Assembly: GCA_964501925.1 (NCBI GenBank)
Contig: CAZCTM010000023.1
Coordinates: forward strand, 1-35,959
DNA length: 35,959 nt
Source: CAYLYU01 sp964501925
GTDB taxonomy: Bacteria > Pseudomonadota > Zetaproteobacteria > Mariprofundales > Mariprofundaceae
Direction: 5' to 3'
Made by a program: the position numbers and the translations under genes. Under the pieces are notes generated by a model. That model worked only from the letters and a program-made list of their open reading frames with translations. It ran no database searches and was not told the origin of the DNA. This document shows, piece by piece, positions 1-7,514 of this stretch. The stretch's first letter is position 1. Each line of letters begins with the position of its first letter.

Positions 1-56
1 TCTCAACCGGACAACTCTCGTGCTACTACTTAGGACAGGTTATGTGTTACTGACAA
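1..56. repeat. Short imperfect tandem repeat at window edge, possible IS end
   Basis: Two imperfect 24-bp units lie head to tail, one from 9 and one from 33. Both begin GGACA and share a GTG.TACT core; I count about 14 of 24 matching bases. Short repeated units next to the end of an otherwise normal gene run are typical of transposase-binding sites at insertion sequence ends, and no coding sequence is evident in 1-128. The family cannot be named from this alone. The last part of the stretch (57-128) shows nothing recognisable. Confidence 0.3.
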
Positions 57-128
57 GCCTATGAGTAATGTAGGGGTGTTTTTTGAATTTAGGGGCTACG
101 GACAAGGATCAGGGCCTGATCGTTGAAC

Positions 129-794
129 TCAACAGCGGTTGGTCTGAGCGCCCGGGCAAAGGGTGAGAAGAGGGCAGGCCGGACAGATCGGCCTGGCAAG
201 GCAGTGGCGTTTGGCGTGCTCGACAATCAGGGCGTGGTATTCATTGAACAGGGTGTGGTCTGCCGGCAGGTGACCATGGAAGAGGCGTTGCACGTCATCA
301 TAACGGCTGTCGGAGGTGAGGAAACCCAGACGGTGAAAGATGCGTTTCGTATAGGCATCAACGACAAAGACAGGTCTGTCAAAGGCGTAGAGCAATATGG
401 AGTCTGCCGTCTCGGGACCTACGCCATGCACCTTGAGGAGTCTGGAACGCAGCAAATCAGTGGGCAGGAGATGAAGTTTTTCCCACTGACCATGTTCAAG
501 GTAGAACGCGCAGAAGGCCCGCAACCGCTTCGTCTTGATGCGAAAATAGCCTGCCGGGCGGACCAGTTCGGCCAGCTCTTCATCGGGCATGGTCATCATC
601 GCTTGGGGTTCAAGCGCGTGGTTGCTGATCAGATTTGCAATGGCACGTTCCACGTTTCGCCATGACGTATTCTGGGTCAGGATGGCTCCGATCATGACCT
701 CAAACGGTGTCCTGGCAGGCCACCAGTGCTGGGGGCCGTAGGCGGAAAGAAGGGTTTCATACACGTGCACAAGATTTAATCTGTGAGTATTCAT
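129..794 (-). CDS. Endonuclease III-like (HhH-GPD) DNA glycosylase
   Basis: A base-excision repair glycosylase of the HhH-GPD superfamily, about 221 residues. The N-terminal WWPARTPFEVMIGAILTQNT stretch is typical of the endonuclease III-related subfamily that includes MagIII. A helix-hairpin-helix (VHGVGPETAD) is followed by the catalytic aspartate in VVDAYTKR. The C-terminus carries four cysteines spaced C-x5-C-x2-C-x5-C, as in a [4Fe-4S] cluster loop. The position equivalent to the catalytic lysine of E. coli Nth (GVGRKTA) is Glu here, which suggests a monofunctional glycosylase without lyase activity. It is the last gene of a minus-strand run, 35 bases after rluB. The ATG at 794 was chosen over an in-frame TTG at 806; neither has a clear Shine-Dalgarno sequence. 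Family is secure, substrate is not. Confidence 0.85.
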   Translation of the reverse strand: MNTHRLNLVHVYETLLSAYGPQHWWPARTPFEVMIGAILTQNTSWRNVERAIANLISNHALEPQAMMTMPDEELAELVRPAGYFRIKTKRLRAFCAFYLEHGQWEKLHLLPTDLLRSRLLKVHGVGPETADSILLYAFDRPVFVVDAYTKRIFHRLGFLTSDSRYDDVQRLFHGHLPADHTLFNEYHALIVEHAKRHCLARPICPACPLLTLCPGAQTNRC

Positions 795-828
795 ATGATA
801 TATCAATATGATACAGGTATTTATTAAT

Positions 829-1599
829 CTACTTTCTCAAAAGTTGCCTCAGCTGGCTTAATTCGGAGTCGCGCAGCCTGCGGTACTCGCCGGGAGCAAG
901 GTGATTCAAGTGAACAGGTCCGAACCGAATGCGAATCAGGCGGCGAACCAGATGTCCATGCGCAGCCAGTGTTCGGCGGATTTCCCGCCAGCGTCCCCGA
1001 CGGATGGTAATGGTCAGCCAGCTGTGTCCGCCTGTTTCTGAATCAATACTCACCTCCCAGGGATCACTGATCTCACCCTTGCCAATACCGGCGCCTCCTT
1101 CGCACAGCATCGTCAGGGTTTCGGGACTCAGGTGCCCGGTGATGCGGGCCCTGTAGGTTCGCGGCAGTGCCGTGGCCGGGTGCGTCAGGACCCGTGCAAG
1201 ATGTCCGTCATCTGTGAGCAAAAGCAGGCCCTCGGTATCCATGTCCAGGCGTCCTACCGACTGAACACTCGGGGAAACATCCAGATGATCATAAATTACC
1301 GGCCTTCCCTTGGGGTCCCTGCGGCTGCAAAGCTGGCCCCTCGGTTTATGATAAGCCAGGTAAGTGAAGGTGGTCAGCGGCTGGGTGGTCCTGCCATCCA
1401 CCTTGACCCTGTCCCCTTTTTTGACAACGGTTCCCAGTTTATCCACGGGGAGTCCATTGATCGTGACACGGCCGGCAAGAATCCAGCGTTCAGCCTCCCG
1501 TCGTGAACACAGACCACAGTTGGCCAGGTAACGGTTGATGCGTATGCCGTTACCTTTTGGCGGTGTTTCTGGCTTAATCTTCGATGGCCTGCGGGACAT
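829..1599 (-). CDS. rluB: 23S rRNA pseudouridine synthase, RsuA/RluB family
   Basis: Isomerises a uridine to pseudouridine in 23S rRNA (position 2605 in E. coli for RluB). An S4 RNA-binding domain (IRINRYLANCGLCSRREAER) comes first, then the catalytic domain with the signature GRLDMDTEGLLLLTDDG, whose first Asp is the nucleophile. The basic C-terminal part (GRWREIRR) is also typical of RluB/RluE/RsuA. The ATG at 1599 overlaps the end of scpB by 26 bases; an ATG at 1656 would give a 19-residue basic extension and a longer overlap. The scpA-scpB-rluB order is common in many bacteria and supports RluB over RluE. A short variable basic tail is present, shorter than in E. coli RluB. Confidence 0.9.
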   Translation of the reverse strand: MSRRPSKIKPETPPKGNGIRINRYLANCGLCSRREAERWILAGRVTINGLPVDKLGTVVKKGDRVKVDGRTTQPLTTFTYLAYHKPRGQLCSRRDPKGRPVIYDHLDVSPSVQSVGRLDMDTEGLLLLTDDGHLARVLTHPATALPRTYRARITGHLSPETLTMLCEGGAGIGKGEISDPWEVSIDSETGGHSWLTITIRRGRWREIRRTLAAHGHLVRRLIRIRFGPVHLNHLAPGEYRRLRDSELSQLRQLLRK

Positions 1600-2164
1600 C
1601 ACGAATCCGTTCCGTCTCGTTCCCGACTTTCCCCCCCGTGATTTGCTGGATCTCATCCTCGTCCAGGAGCTGATTCGGGTCAGGAAGGTCCTGCAGGGAA
1701 TTCAGGCCAAAGTCGATGAGGAACTTCTTGCCCGTTCCGTAAAGATGTGGCCGGCCCGGGACCTCCTTTCTGCCCAGAACCCGGATCCAGCCACGTTCCT
1801 GCAGTGTCAGGAGCATGCCACTGGAGATCCTTACCCCCCGTATGTCCTCAATTTCAGCGCGGGTGACGGGTTGGCGGTAGGCGATAATGGCCAGTGTTTC
1901 CAGCATGGATCTTGATAACCTGGGTGGTCTGGTTTCCCACAGTTGCCGGACCAGCTCACCGTATTCCGGTGCGGTCCGGAACTGCCAGCCACCATCAATG
2001 TTTTCGATACGGATACCCCGTCCATGATAATGCAGCTGAAGCTCGCTTAAGGCGATATCGATTTCCCTGCGGTCAGCATCCGGCAGCAGGTTGCGCAATT
2101 TGGTGATGCCCAGGGGTTCATCACTGGCGAGAAGCAGGGCCTCAATCTGATGAAGAAGGCTCAT
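1574..2164 (-). CDS. scpB: Segregation and condensation protein B
   Basis: Subunit of the SMC-ScpA-ScpB condensin that compacts and segregates the chromosome. The protein is about 196 residues and has the two winged-helix layout of ScpB: HQIEALLLASDEPLG at the start and the strongly conserved SMLETLAIIAYRQPVTRAEI segment in the middle, followed by GRPHLYGTGKKFLIDFGL. The start at 2164 was chosen because its ATG overlaps the scpA TGA in an ATGA arrangement, indicating translational coupling; an upstream in-frame ATG at 2242 would add 26 unrelated residues inside scpA. The C-terminal tail is acidic. No smc gene is in the window. Confidence 0.93.
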   Translation of the reverse strand: MSLLHQIEALLLASDEPLGITKLRNLLPDADRREIDIALSELQLHYHGRGIRIENIDGGWQFRTAPEYGELVRQLWETRPPRLSRSMLETLAIIAYRQPVTRAEIEDIRGVRISSGMLLTLQERGWIRVLGRKEVPGRPHLYGTGKKFLIDFGLNSLQDLPDPNQLLDEDEIQQITGGKVGNETERIRDVPQAIED

Positions 2165-2919
2165 TTTCTGGCGCTGGTTGGCAACAGGTTGATGGGCCCA
2201 TAGCAGTTGCTCTGGACCAGGGTCAGCAATTGTTCCCGCCATAATTCCAGTATGGCCAGAAAAGTCGTCACCAGGGCTTCCCGGTCTGTCTGCTCCATGA
2301 TCAGATCGTCGAAACGTACACCCCCCCTTCTCAGACGCTCCAGAACCTTTCCCATCTGTTCACGCACGCTCATGGTGTCCATGAAGACACGATGCTCGAG
2401 CCTTCCTCCAATCCGCCTCAGCACCTGGCGGAAGGCCACCAGAAGGGCATCCAGATCAGCCTCGGGCGGGGGGCGCTCAATCATTTCCGCTTCCGGAAAT
2501 GAGGCGCGGAGAAATACATCACGGCCGATTCTTGGTCGTTTGCCAAGTTCTTCGGCAAGCATGCGGTATTGCTCGTATGCCAGGAGTTGCGCCACGAGTT
2601 CTGCACGGGGATCGATTTCCTCGCCCTGGCTGTCCAGCTCCGGACGCGGCAGAAGAAGCCTGCTTTTTAACTGCATCAGTGTGCTTGCCATCACCAGATA
2701 ATCACCGGCAATGTCCAGGTCAAGGTTGCGCTGATCCTGAAGCACCTTCAGATACTGGCCTGTCAGTTCAGCAATGGGGATATCAAAGATATCCATTTCC
2801 TGGCTTCGGATCAGATGGAGGAGCATGTCCAGCGGTCCTTCAAAGGCATCCAGACGTACCGGCGGCAGCGAACTGGAGCCAGGGAATGTTTCGGCGGCAT
2901 CCACTTCCGAGTGTGTCAC
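2161..2919 (-). CDS. scpA: Segregation and condensation protein A
   Basis: Kleisin subunit that bridges SMC heads in the bacterial condensin. The 252-residue protein carries the N-terminal kleisin signature FEGPLDMLLHLIRSQEMDIF followed by IPIAELTGQYL, the helical DIAGDYLVMASTLMQLKSRL segment, and a C-terminal winged helix (DREALVTTFLAILELWRE) expected to bind an SMC head. The start is a GTG; an in-frame stop lies close upstream, so no longer start is available. Immediately upstream is trpS (54 bases), downstream is the overlapping scpB, so the set is probably one transcript. Confidence 0.93.
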   Translation of the reverse strand: MTHSEVDAAETFPGSSSLPPVRLDAFEGPLDMLLHLIRSQEMDIFDIPIAELTGQYLKVLQDQRNLDLDIAGDYLVMASTLMQLKSRLLLPRPELDSQGEEIDPRAELVAQLLAYEQYRMLAEELGKRPRIGRDVFLRASFPEAEMIERPPPEADLDALLVAFRQVLRRIGGRLEHRVFMDTMSVREQMGKVLERLRRGGVRFDDLIMEQTDREALVTTFLAILELWREQLLTLVQSNCYGPINLLPTSARK

Positions 2920-2973
2920 GGGGGATTCATTTCCTCTTTCCTGTCATGTCATGTGTGCTCCGGAGTCGGGAAG

Positions 2974-3999
2974 CTATACACGGTATCCCATCTTGAGCGT
3001 TCGCCTCACTTTTTCCATGGTTCTTGATGCCTCACGTCTGGCCCGGGCGTTACCCGTACGGACGATGTCCCTCACATCATCCATGTGCCTGAGGATATCA
3101 TTCCGCCGCTCCCGGATGGGTTGGAGCTCGGCCTCCAGATGGGCAAGCAGCACCTGCTTGCAATCCAGACAGCCGATCCCCGCACTGGTGCATCCATCTT
3201 GAACCCAGTCCCTCTCTTCATCACTCGAATAGATTTTGTGAAATTCCCATACAGGGCACTTTTCCGGCGTGCCCGGGTCTGTACGTCTGATGCGTGCCGG
3301 ATCGGTTGGCATGGTACGCACCTTTTTCTCTGTCACCTTCCATTCTTCCGCCAGCTCAATGGTGTTTTTGTACGACTTGCTCATCTTCCGTCCATCCAGG
3401 CCAGGCAGCTTGCCTTCAGGCATGAGCAGTTCCTTCGGTTCGGGAAACAGGGGCTGATCCGGCTTGCGGTAGAGGAAATTGAAACGGCGCGCAACTTCAC
3501 GGGTCAGTTCCACGTGAGCGACCTGGTCGTCGCCGACAGGCACAAAATGGGCCTGGTAGATGAGGATGTCTGCTGCCTGAAGGAGTGGATAACCCAGGAA
3601 TCCGTAAGTTCCAAGATCCTTTTCGCGCAGTTGCTCGATCTGATCCTTGTATGTTGGCACACGCTCGAGCCAGGAGAGGGGGGTGATAAATGAAAACAGC
3701 AGGTGCAGTTCCGCGTGTTCCTGAATTTCGGACTGGATAAACAGCGTTGCCTTGTCTGGATCGATTCCCACTGCAAGCCAGTCCACCAACATGTCCCAGA
3801 TGGTTTTCGAGACAATCTCCGGTTCGGCATAATCCGTCGTTAGGGCATGCCAGTCCGCTGCAAAGAAAAAACACTCATACTCATCCTGTAATTTCAGCCA
3901 GTTCGTCAGCACCCCCCGATAGTGACCAAGGTGCAGCCGGCCGGTCGGGCGCATGCCTGAGAGGACACGCTTTGGCCTGGAAGAATGATCGTCTGGCAT
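2974..3999 (-). CDS. trpS: Tryptophanyl-tRNA synthetase
   Basis: Charges tRNA-Trp with tryptophan in the cytoplasm. Class I synthetase signatures are clear: the HIGH-type motif in RPTGRLHLGHYRG near residue 17 and the KMSKS motif in LDGRKMSKSYKN. Length (341 residues) fits bacterial TrpRS. An AGGA ribosome-binding site lies four bases before the ATG. The C-terminal region contains CLDCKQVLLAHLEAELQPIRERR, a helical segment found in one of the bacterial TrpRS branches. Located 54 bases upstream of scpA and 100 bases after pyrD on the same strand. Confidence 0.95.
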   Translation of the reverse strand: MPDDHSSRPKRVLSGMRPTGRLHLGHYRGVLTNWLKLQDEYECFFFAADWHALTTDYAEPEIVSKTIWDMLVDWLAVGIDPDKATLFIQSEIQEHAELHLLFSFITPLSWLERVPTYKDQIEQLREKDLGTYGFLGYPLLQAADILIYQAHFVPVGDDQVAHVELTREVARRFNFLYRKPDQPLFPEPKELLMPEGKLPGLDGRKMSKSYKNTIELAEEWKVTEKKVRTMPTDPARIRRTDPGTPEKCPVWEFHKIYSSDEERDWVQDGCTSAGIGCLDCKQVLLAHLEAELQPIRERRNDILRHMDDVRDIVRTGNARARREASRTMEKVRRTLKMGYRV

Positions 4000-4099
4000 G
4001 GAATCCTAACCCCCTAATGGATGGTGAGATGCTGGCATACAGGACTTGGATTGCAACGAGTGATCCTTCTGGAAGATGCGGCCCGAATCCATTGACGAG

Positions 4100-5044
4100 T
4101 TATGACCCTCCGACATCCAGTGTGCCAACCAGCTCCGCATAGGAATCGAAACGGTGATCCGCGAGGTAGGTGTGAAATCCTGACAGGATCTTGCCCGGCA
4201 GGAGCGGATCATAGAAAAGCCCTGTTCCAAGGCCGATGGCATCACTGCCGGCAATGGCAAATTCGATGGCATCCTCCGCATCACTGATTCCTCCCTGTCC
4301 CAGGATGGAGATGCCGTGCTTCTCAGCCATATGACGGATCTGATGAATCTTCCAGAGTGCAACAGGCTTGATGGCGGGGCCGGACAGCCCACCGGAGACA
4401 TTGGCCAGGACCGGTTTTCGGGTCCGGATATCGATCGCCATGCCGGGCAAGGTGTTAATCAGGGAAAATCCATCCGTTCCGGCCTCAATGCAGGCCCTGG
4501 CGATCCGGCAGATATCGGCGTTGGCCGGCGACAGCTTGGTGATCAGAGGCTTGGACGTGACGGCACGTATGGCTTCAATCAAACGGGCGCTCATGTCGAC
4601 ATCATTTCCGAAGTGGATGCCACCGGCCTTGACATTTGGACAGGAGATATTGACTTCCATGGCCCTGACCGGTGAATCGTCAAACTGACGGGCCACTTCA
4701 ACATATTCTTCCACGCTGCTGCCATTGATGTTGGCCCAGAACTGGGTTTCATGATGAGGCAGTTTGGGAAGGACATGTGTGATGACATATGAGCAACCTG
4801 GATTTTGCAGGCCGATGGCATTAAGCATGCCGGAGGGTGTTTCAAACACACGGTGAGGCGGATTGCCCAGCCTGGGTTCAAGGGTGGTACCCTTGAGGAT
4901 GACCGCACCGATGTCCCTGTTCGAGAATCCCTCCACACGGGTGTATTCGTCACCGAAACCGACGCAGCCTGAAAGGAGGACCAGCGGACTTTGCAGGTGG
5001 AGGTTGCAGAACCGGATGGACAGATCGGGAGACTTGGGGGTCAT
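4100..5044 (-). CDS. pyrD: Dihydroorotate dehydrogenase, class 1B-like
   Basis: Flavoprotein of a TIM-barrel fold that oxidises dihydroorotate to orotate in pyrimidine synthesis. The sequence matches class 1 enzymes: ILKGTTLEPRLGNPPHR, the MLNAIGLQNPG segment and NISCPNVKAGG, which carries the cysteine base typical of class 1. The lysine-containing LITKLSPA and glycine-rich GQGGISDAEDAIEF phosphate-binding segments are present. The combination resembles the NAD-linked class 1B catalytic subunit rather than the membrane class 2 enzyme common in gammaproteobacteria. No pyrK electron-transfer gene is adjacent. It heads the minus-strand run that continues into trpS, and is divergent from the gene at 5150. 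Confidence 0.87.
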   Translation of the reverse strand: MTPKSPDLSIRFCNLHLQSPLVLLSGCVGFGDEYTRVEGFSNRDIGAVILKGTTLEPRLGNPPHRVFETPSGMLNAIGLQNPGCSYVITHVLPKLPHHETQFWANINGSSVEEYVEVARQFDDSPVRAMEVNISCPNVKAGGIHFGNDVDMSARLIEAIRAVTSKPLITKLSPANADICRIARACIEAGTDGFSLINTLPGMAIDIRTRKPVLANVSGGLSGPAIKPVALWKIHQIRHMAEKHGISILGQGGISDAEDAIEFAIAGSDAIGLGTGLFYDPLLPGKILSGFHTYLADHRFDSYAELVGTLDVGGS

Positions 5045-5149
5045 GCCGCAAGCATACCCGCAGCCTGCGTGGCTTAACAGCCACCTTCACCCGACAGGCA
5101 ACCAAAACTGCTACACTGGCCGTATTCGTAGTGTTCCAGGAGGTGAACA

Positions 5150-5827
5150 GTGAAGCATTTTGTGATGGCTTTCAGCCTGCTCGCGCTCGTTATGCCGGCA
5201 AAAAACACTCTAGCCGGCGAGGCCAAAAAAAAGGTCGAGGATGCGATTCAGGTCATTGAGGAAATCATGGCCATGCCGGAAAAAGGGATTCCCCGGGATT
5301 TGCTGCGTGAATCTGCGGCGGTGGCCATCTTCCCCGGTGTTATCAAGGCAGGTTTTGTTTTCGGGGGCAAATACGGACGCGGTGTTATTCTCAGGCACAA
5401 CGTCAAGGCAAACAGTTGGTCACCACCAGCCTTTTTTTCCATTGGTGCCGGTAGCGTGGGCTGGCAGATCGGGGCGCAATCAACGGATCTGGTATTGGTG
5501 ATTCGAAGCAGGCGGGGGCTCGAAGGATTGCTCAAGAGCGAGTTTACGCTGGGTGGTGATGCCTCTGTTGCCGCCGGGCCTGTTGGCAGAAAGGCTGCCG
5601 CGGGCGTGGATGTCAGCCTCAAAGCGGAAGTTTTGTCCTACTCAAGATCCCGGGGACTGTTTGCCGGCCTTGCACTTGAAGGAGCAAAGCTCAACAGCCT
5701 GGAGAAAATGAATCAGCAATATTATGGCAGGAAACTTTCAGCCCGGGACATACTTCTTGATGGCAAGGCGGATCCGCCCGATTCCGCTATCCGGTTGATT
5801 CGGGTCATGTCTTCCTACACCAAGTAA
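5150..5827 (+). CDS. Secreted SYLF/YSC84-domain protein
   Basis: A 225-residue protein with an N-terminal signal peptide (MKHFVMAFSLLALVMPAKNTLA) and a single SYLF (YSC84-like) domain covering nearly all of the mature chain: AVAIFPGVIKAGFVFGGKYGRGV, then SIGAGSVGWQIGAQSTDLVL, GLEGLLKSEFTLGGDASVAAGP and SYSRSRGLFAGLALEG. SYLF domains bind phosphoinositides in eukaryotes; the bacterial role in the periplasm or outer membrane is not established. The start is GTG at 5150, preceded by a strong AGGAGGTGA ribosome-binding site. A RibD-C family gene follows after 11 bases and may be cotranscribed. Confidence 0.88.
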   Translation: MKHFVMAFSLLALVMPAKNTLAGEAKKKVEDAIQVIEEIMAMPEKGIPRDLLRESAAVAIFPGVIKAGFVFGGKYGRGVILRHNVKANSWSPPAFFSIGAGSVGWQIGAQSTDLVLVIRSRRGLEGLLKSEFTLGGDASVAAGPVGRKAAAGVDVSLKAEVLSYSRSRGLFAGLALEGAKLNSLEKMNQQYYGRKLSARDILLDGKADPPDSAIRLIRVMSSYTK

Positions 5828-5838
5828 GCTCATATGGC

Positions 5839-6678
5839 ATGACAGCGCATGAGGGAGGGTCAACCTTGAGCGGGCAGGTCTTGAGGCTCTTCCCCCGGCC
5901 TCATGGCTACTTTCCCCTTAAAGGCCTGTATCTTGACCTGGATCAGCTTCAGAATGTTCCTGTTGTCTATGGGAATTTCATCACCAGCCTGGATGGCCGG
6001 ATTGCGCTGACCGATCCGAACGACGGTGAATCGCAGGTTCCGCGGGAGCTTGCCAATCCCGCAGACTGGCGACTGTATCAGGAACTGGCGGCACAAGCGG
6101 ATGTGGTCATCACCAGCGCACGTTATTTCAGGCAATATGCGAGAAACAGGGCCCAGGATGTCCTGCCTCTTGGCAATGGGGGCGATGATGCCGATTTAAG
6201 GGACTGGCGTGATCGGCATGGCTTGAGTGCACAACCAGCCGTGGCCATTCTCAGCAAAGGTCTGGATATCCCGAGGGAGGCATTGGCAGCGTATGGTGAT
6301 CGGGAGATCTATGTCTTCACCGGCGGGGATGCCGATACCCGCCGCGTCGCCTTGTTGAGGGACATGGGAATCCAGGTGATCCTGGCCGGGGGGTCAGCGG
6401 TTGAAGGCAGAAGGCTGATCAGCGCCCTTGCGAATCTGGGTTTCGAAAAGATCTATGCCATCGCCGGCCCAAAAGTGTTTCATAGCCTGCTGGCGGCAGG
6501 CGTTGTTGACTACCTCTTTCTGACTCTTGGGCACCAGATCCTGGGGGGTGATTCTTTTCAAACCATGGTAGAGGGTCCGAGACTTGAATCACCAAGGGAT
6601 CTCCGGCTTGTTTCCCTCTACTACGATGACCAGCGGGAAGACCGGTCACAGTTCTTTACCTGCTTTTCCTTTTCCTAG
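5839..6678 (+). CDS. RibD C-terminal-domain (dihydrofolate reductase-like) reductase
   Basis: A 279-residue protein with the RibD-C/dihydrofolate reductase-like fold, normally an NAD(P)H-dependent reductase acting on a pyrimidine or pterin-like substrate. Visible are the N-terminal strand and loop YGNFITSLDGRIAL, the central ADVVITSARYFRQYARNRAQ, and the nucleotide-binding LAGGSAVEGRRLISAL with EKIYAIAGPKVFHSLLAAGVVDYLFLTL. The deaminase half of bifunctional RibD is absent, so this is a stand-alone reductase domain, not a full riboflavin enzyme. Its TAG stop (6676-6678) lies within the CTAG that flanks the adjacent MITE-like element. No clear Shine-Dalgarno sequence precedes the ATG. Confidence 0.8.
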   Translation: MTAHEGGSTLSGQVLRLFPRPHGYFPLKGLYLDLDQLQNVPVVYGNFITSLDGRIALTDPNDGESQVPRELANPADWRLYQELAAQADVVITSARYFRQYARNRAQDVLPLGNGGDDADLRDWRDRHGLSAQPAVAILSKGLDIPREALAAYGDREIYVFTGGDADTRRVALLRDMGIQVILAGGSAVEGRRLISALANLGFEKIYAIAGPKVFHSLLAAGVVDYLFLTLGHQILGGDSFQTMVEGPRLESPRDLRLVSLYYDDQREDRSQFFTCFSFS

Positions 6679-6921
6679 CCCGGATTTTTCATAAGAACTG
6701 ACCTGGCAAGAAATAGAGGTAAATGATATCGGCAGGTTACATTGTTTTATACGCAAGTTTCCATATGACGGTTTGTCTTTTGCGGCATCTGGCTTGTCCA
6801 GCTGCACCAGATCGAAGCCTTCGGCTTCAAACCATAGCTACGGCTATGCTTTTTCATCTGAAAACTTCGCCTGGCACACCTGTGCTGCGCCATATATCCG
6901 CAATCTCATGAAAAATCCGGG
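6679..6921. mobile_element. MITE-like element with terminal inverted repeats and CTAG target duplication
   Basis: A 243-bp non-coding element. Its left end (6679-6692) reads CCCGGATTTTTCAT and its right end is the exact inverse complement; extending the comparison gives 17 of 18 matches. Both sides carry CTAG (6675-6678 and 6922-6925), consistent with a 4-bp target duplication. Inside are two adjacent perfect hairpins: 6814-6828 (GAAGCC, 3-base loop) and 6833-6848 (CATAGC, TACG loop). There is no transposase, so it would be mobilised in trans, possibly by an IS1380-type enzyme (inference from end sequence and duplication length). The flanking duplication supplies the stop codons of both convergent neighbours. 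Confidence 0.75.
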
Positions 6922-7194
6922 CTAGCATCTGCGCGCTTCAAGCCTTTGTTTGCGAATGTGGTAGGCGATCCATACATCCATGCCCAGGGCGAGCAGAAGA
7001 CAGACCTGCAGGGACCATGAAGGCAGCCCGGTAATCTCAGCGAGTATTTCGATGCCAGATCGCTTACCCCCCATGAACCACAGTTGATAGATCAGGACAC
7101 CATGCCCCCCAATCAGAATTGACAGGGCACTTCCAATCTGCAAACCACTGATCAACAGGCTCCAGATGGAGGATGTCCCGGGTTGTCTGGACAC
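6922..7194 (-). CDS. Small two-helix membrane protein, coupled to bamE
   Basis: A 90-residue protein I do not recognise. It has two hydrophobic segments, about residues 10-40 (LLISGLQIGSALSILIGGHGVLIYQLWFMG) split by a short glycine-rich bend, and about 57-80 (LPSWSLQVCLLLALGMDVWIAY), followed by a basic tail. The GTG start shares one base with the bamE TAG stop, which implies translation coupled to bamE. The TAG stop is formed by the CTAG flanking the MITE-like element. It is likely an inner membrane protein; function unknown. Confidence 0.6.
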   Translation of the reverse strand: MSRQPGTSSIWSLLISGLQIGSALSILIGGHGVLIYQLWFMGGKRSGIEILAEITGLPSWSLQVCLLLALGMDVWIAYHIRKQRLEARRC

Positions 7195-7514
7195 TAATCT
7201 TCAGGGTTGGCCTGTTTTTCAAACCCGAACAGTTTGATTTCTTTGACACGTCGGGCATTGTCATATTCGATAATCACCTTGCGCCGGTATTTTTCCCCCG
7301 TTGCCGGATCGGCGAAATCCTCGATATAAATCGCACGATGTGGATGAAGGGTATCGAGCAGCACGGGGCTCCCCAGGAGTTTCTCCACCCGGAATCGGGT
7401 GTCACCTTCCCGAATCTGGCCCACGATCTCAGGATCAAGATCGTTTCCCTGGTGAAGGGGGTGCTGGAGACAGGCCGAAAGCAGAAGAATGGATATCAGT
7501 AACAACCGTTTCAT
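7194..7514 (-). CDS. bamE: Outer membrane assembly lipoprotein BamE
   Basis: Small lipoprotein subunit of the BAM machine that inserts beta-barrel proteins into the outer membrane. The 106-residue protein has a lipobox LLSAC with Cys15, then the SmpA/OmlA core: GQIREGDTRFRVEKLLGSPVL and the strand pair around IYIEDFADPATGEKYRRKVIIEYDNARRV. Length and motif order fit BamE. Its ATG overlaps the hldD stop in an ATGA arrangement, so it is translated with hldD; elsewhere bamE is usually near fur, recN or the ratA gene, so this linkage to heptose synthesis is less usual. bamD is at 21214 in the same window. Confidence 0.85.
   Translation of the reverse strand: MKRLLLISILLLSACLQHPLHQGNDLDPEIVGQIREGDTRFRVEKLLGSPVLLDTLHPHRAIYIEDFADPATGEKYRRKVIIEYDNARRVKEIKLFGFEKQANPED

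Noticed and set aside
6723..6911. 62-codon open frame inside the MITE-like element
   Set aside because: The sequence is explained by terminal repeats and hairpins of a non-autonomous element, and the peptide resembles nothing.
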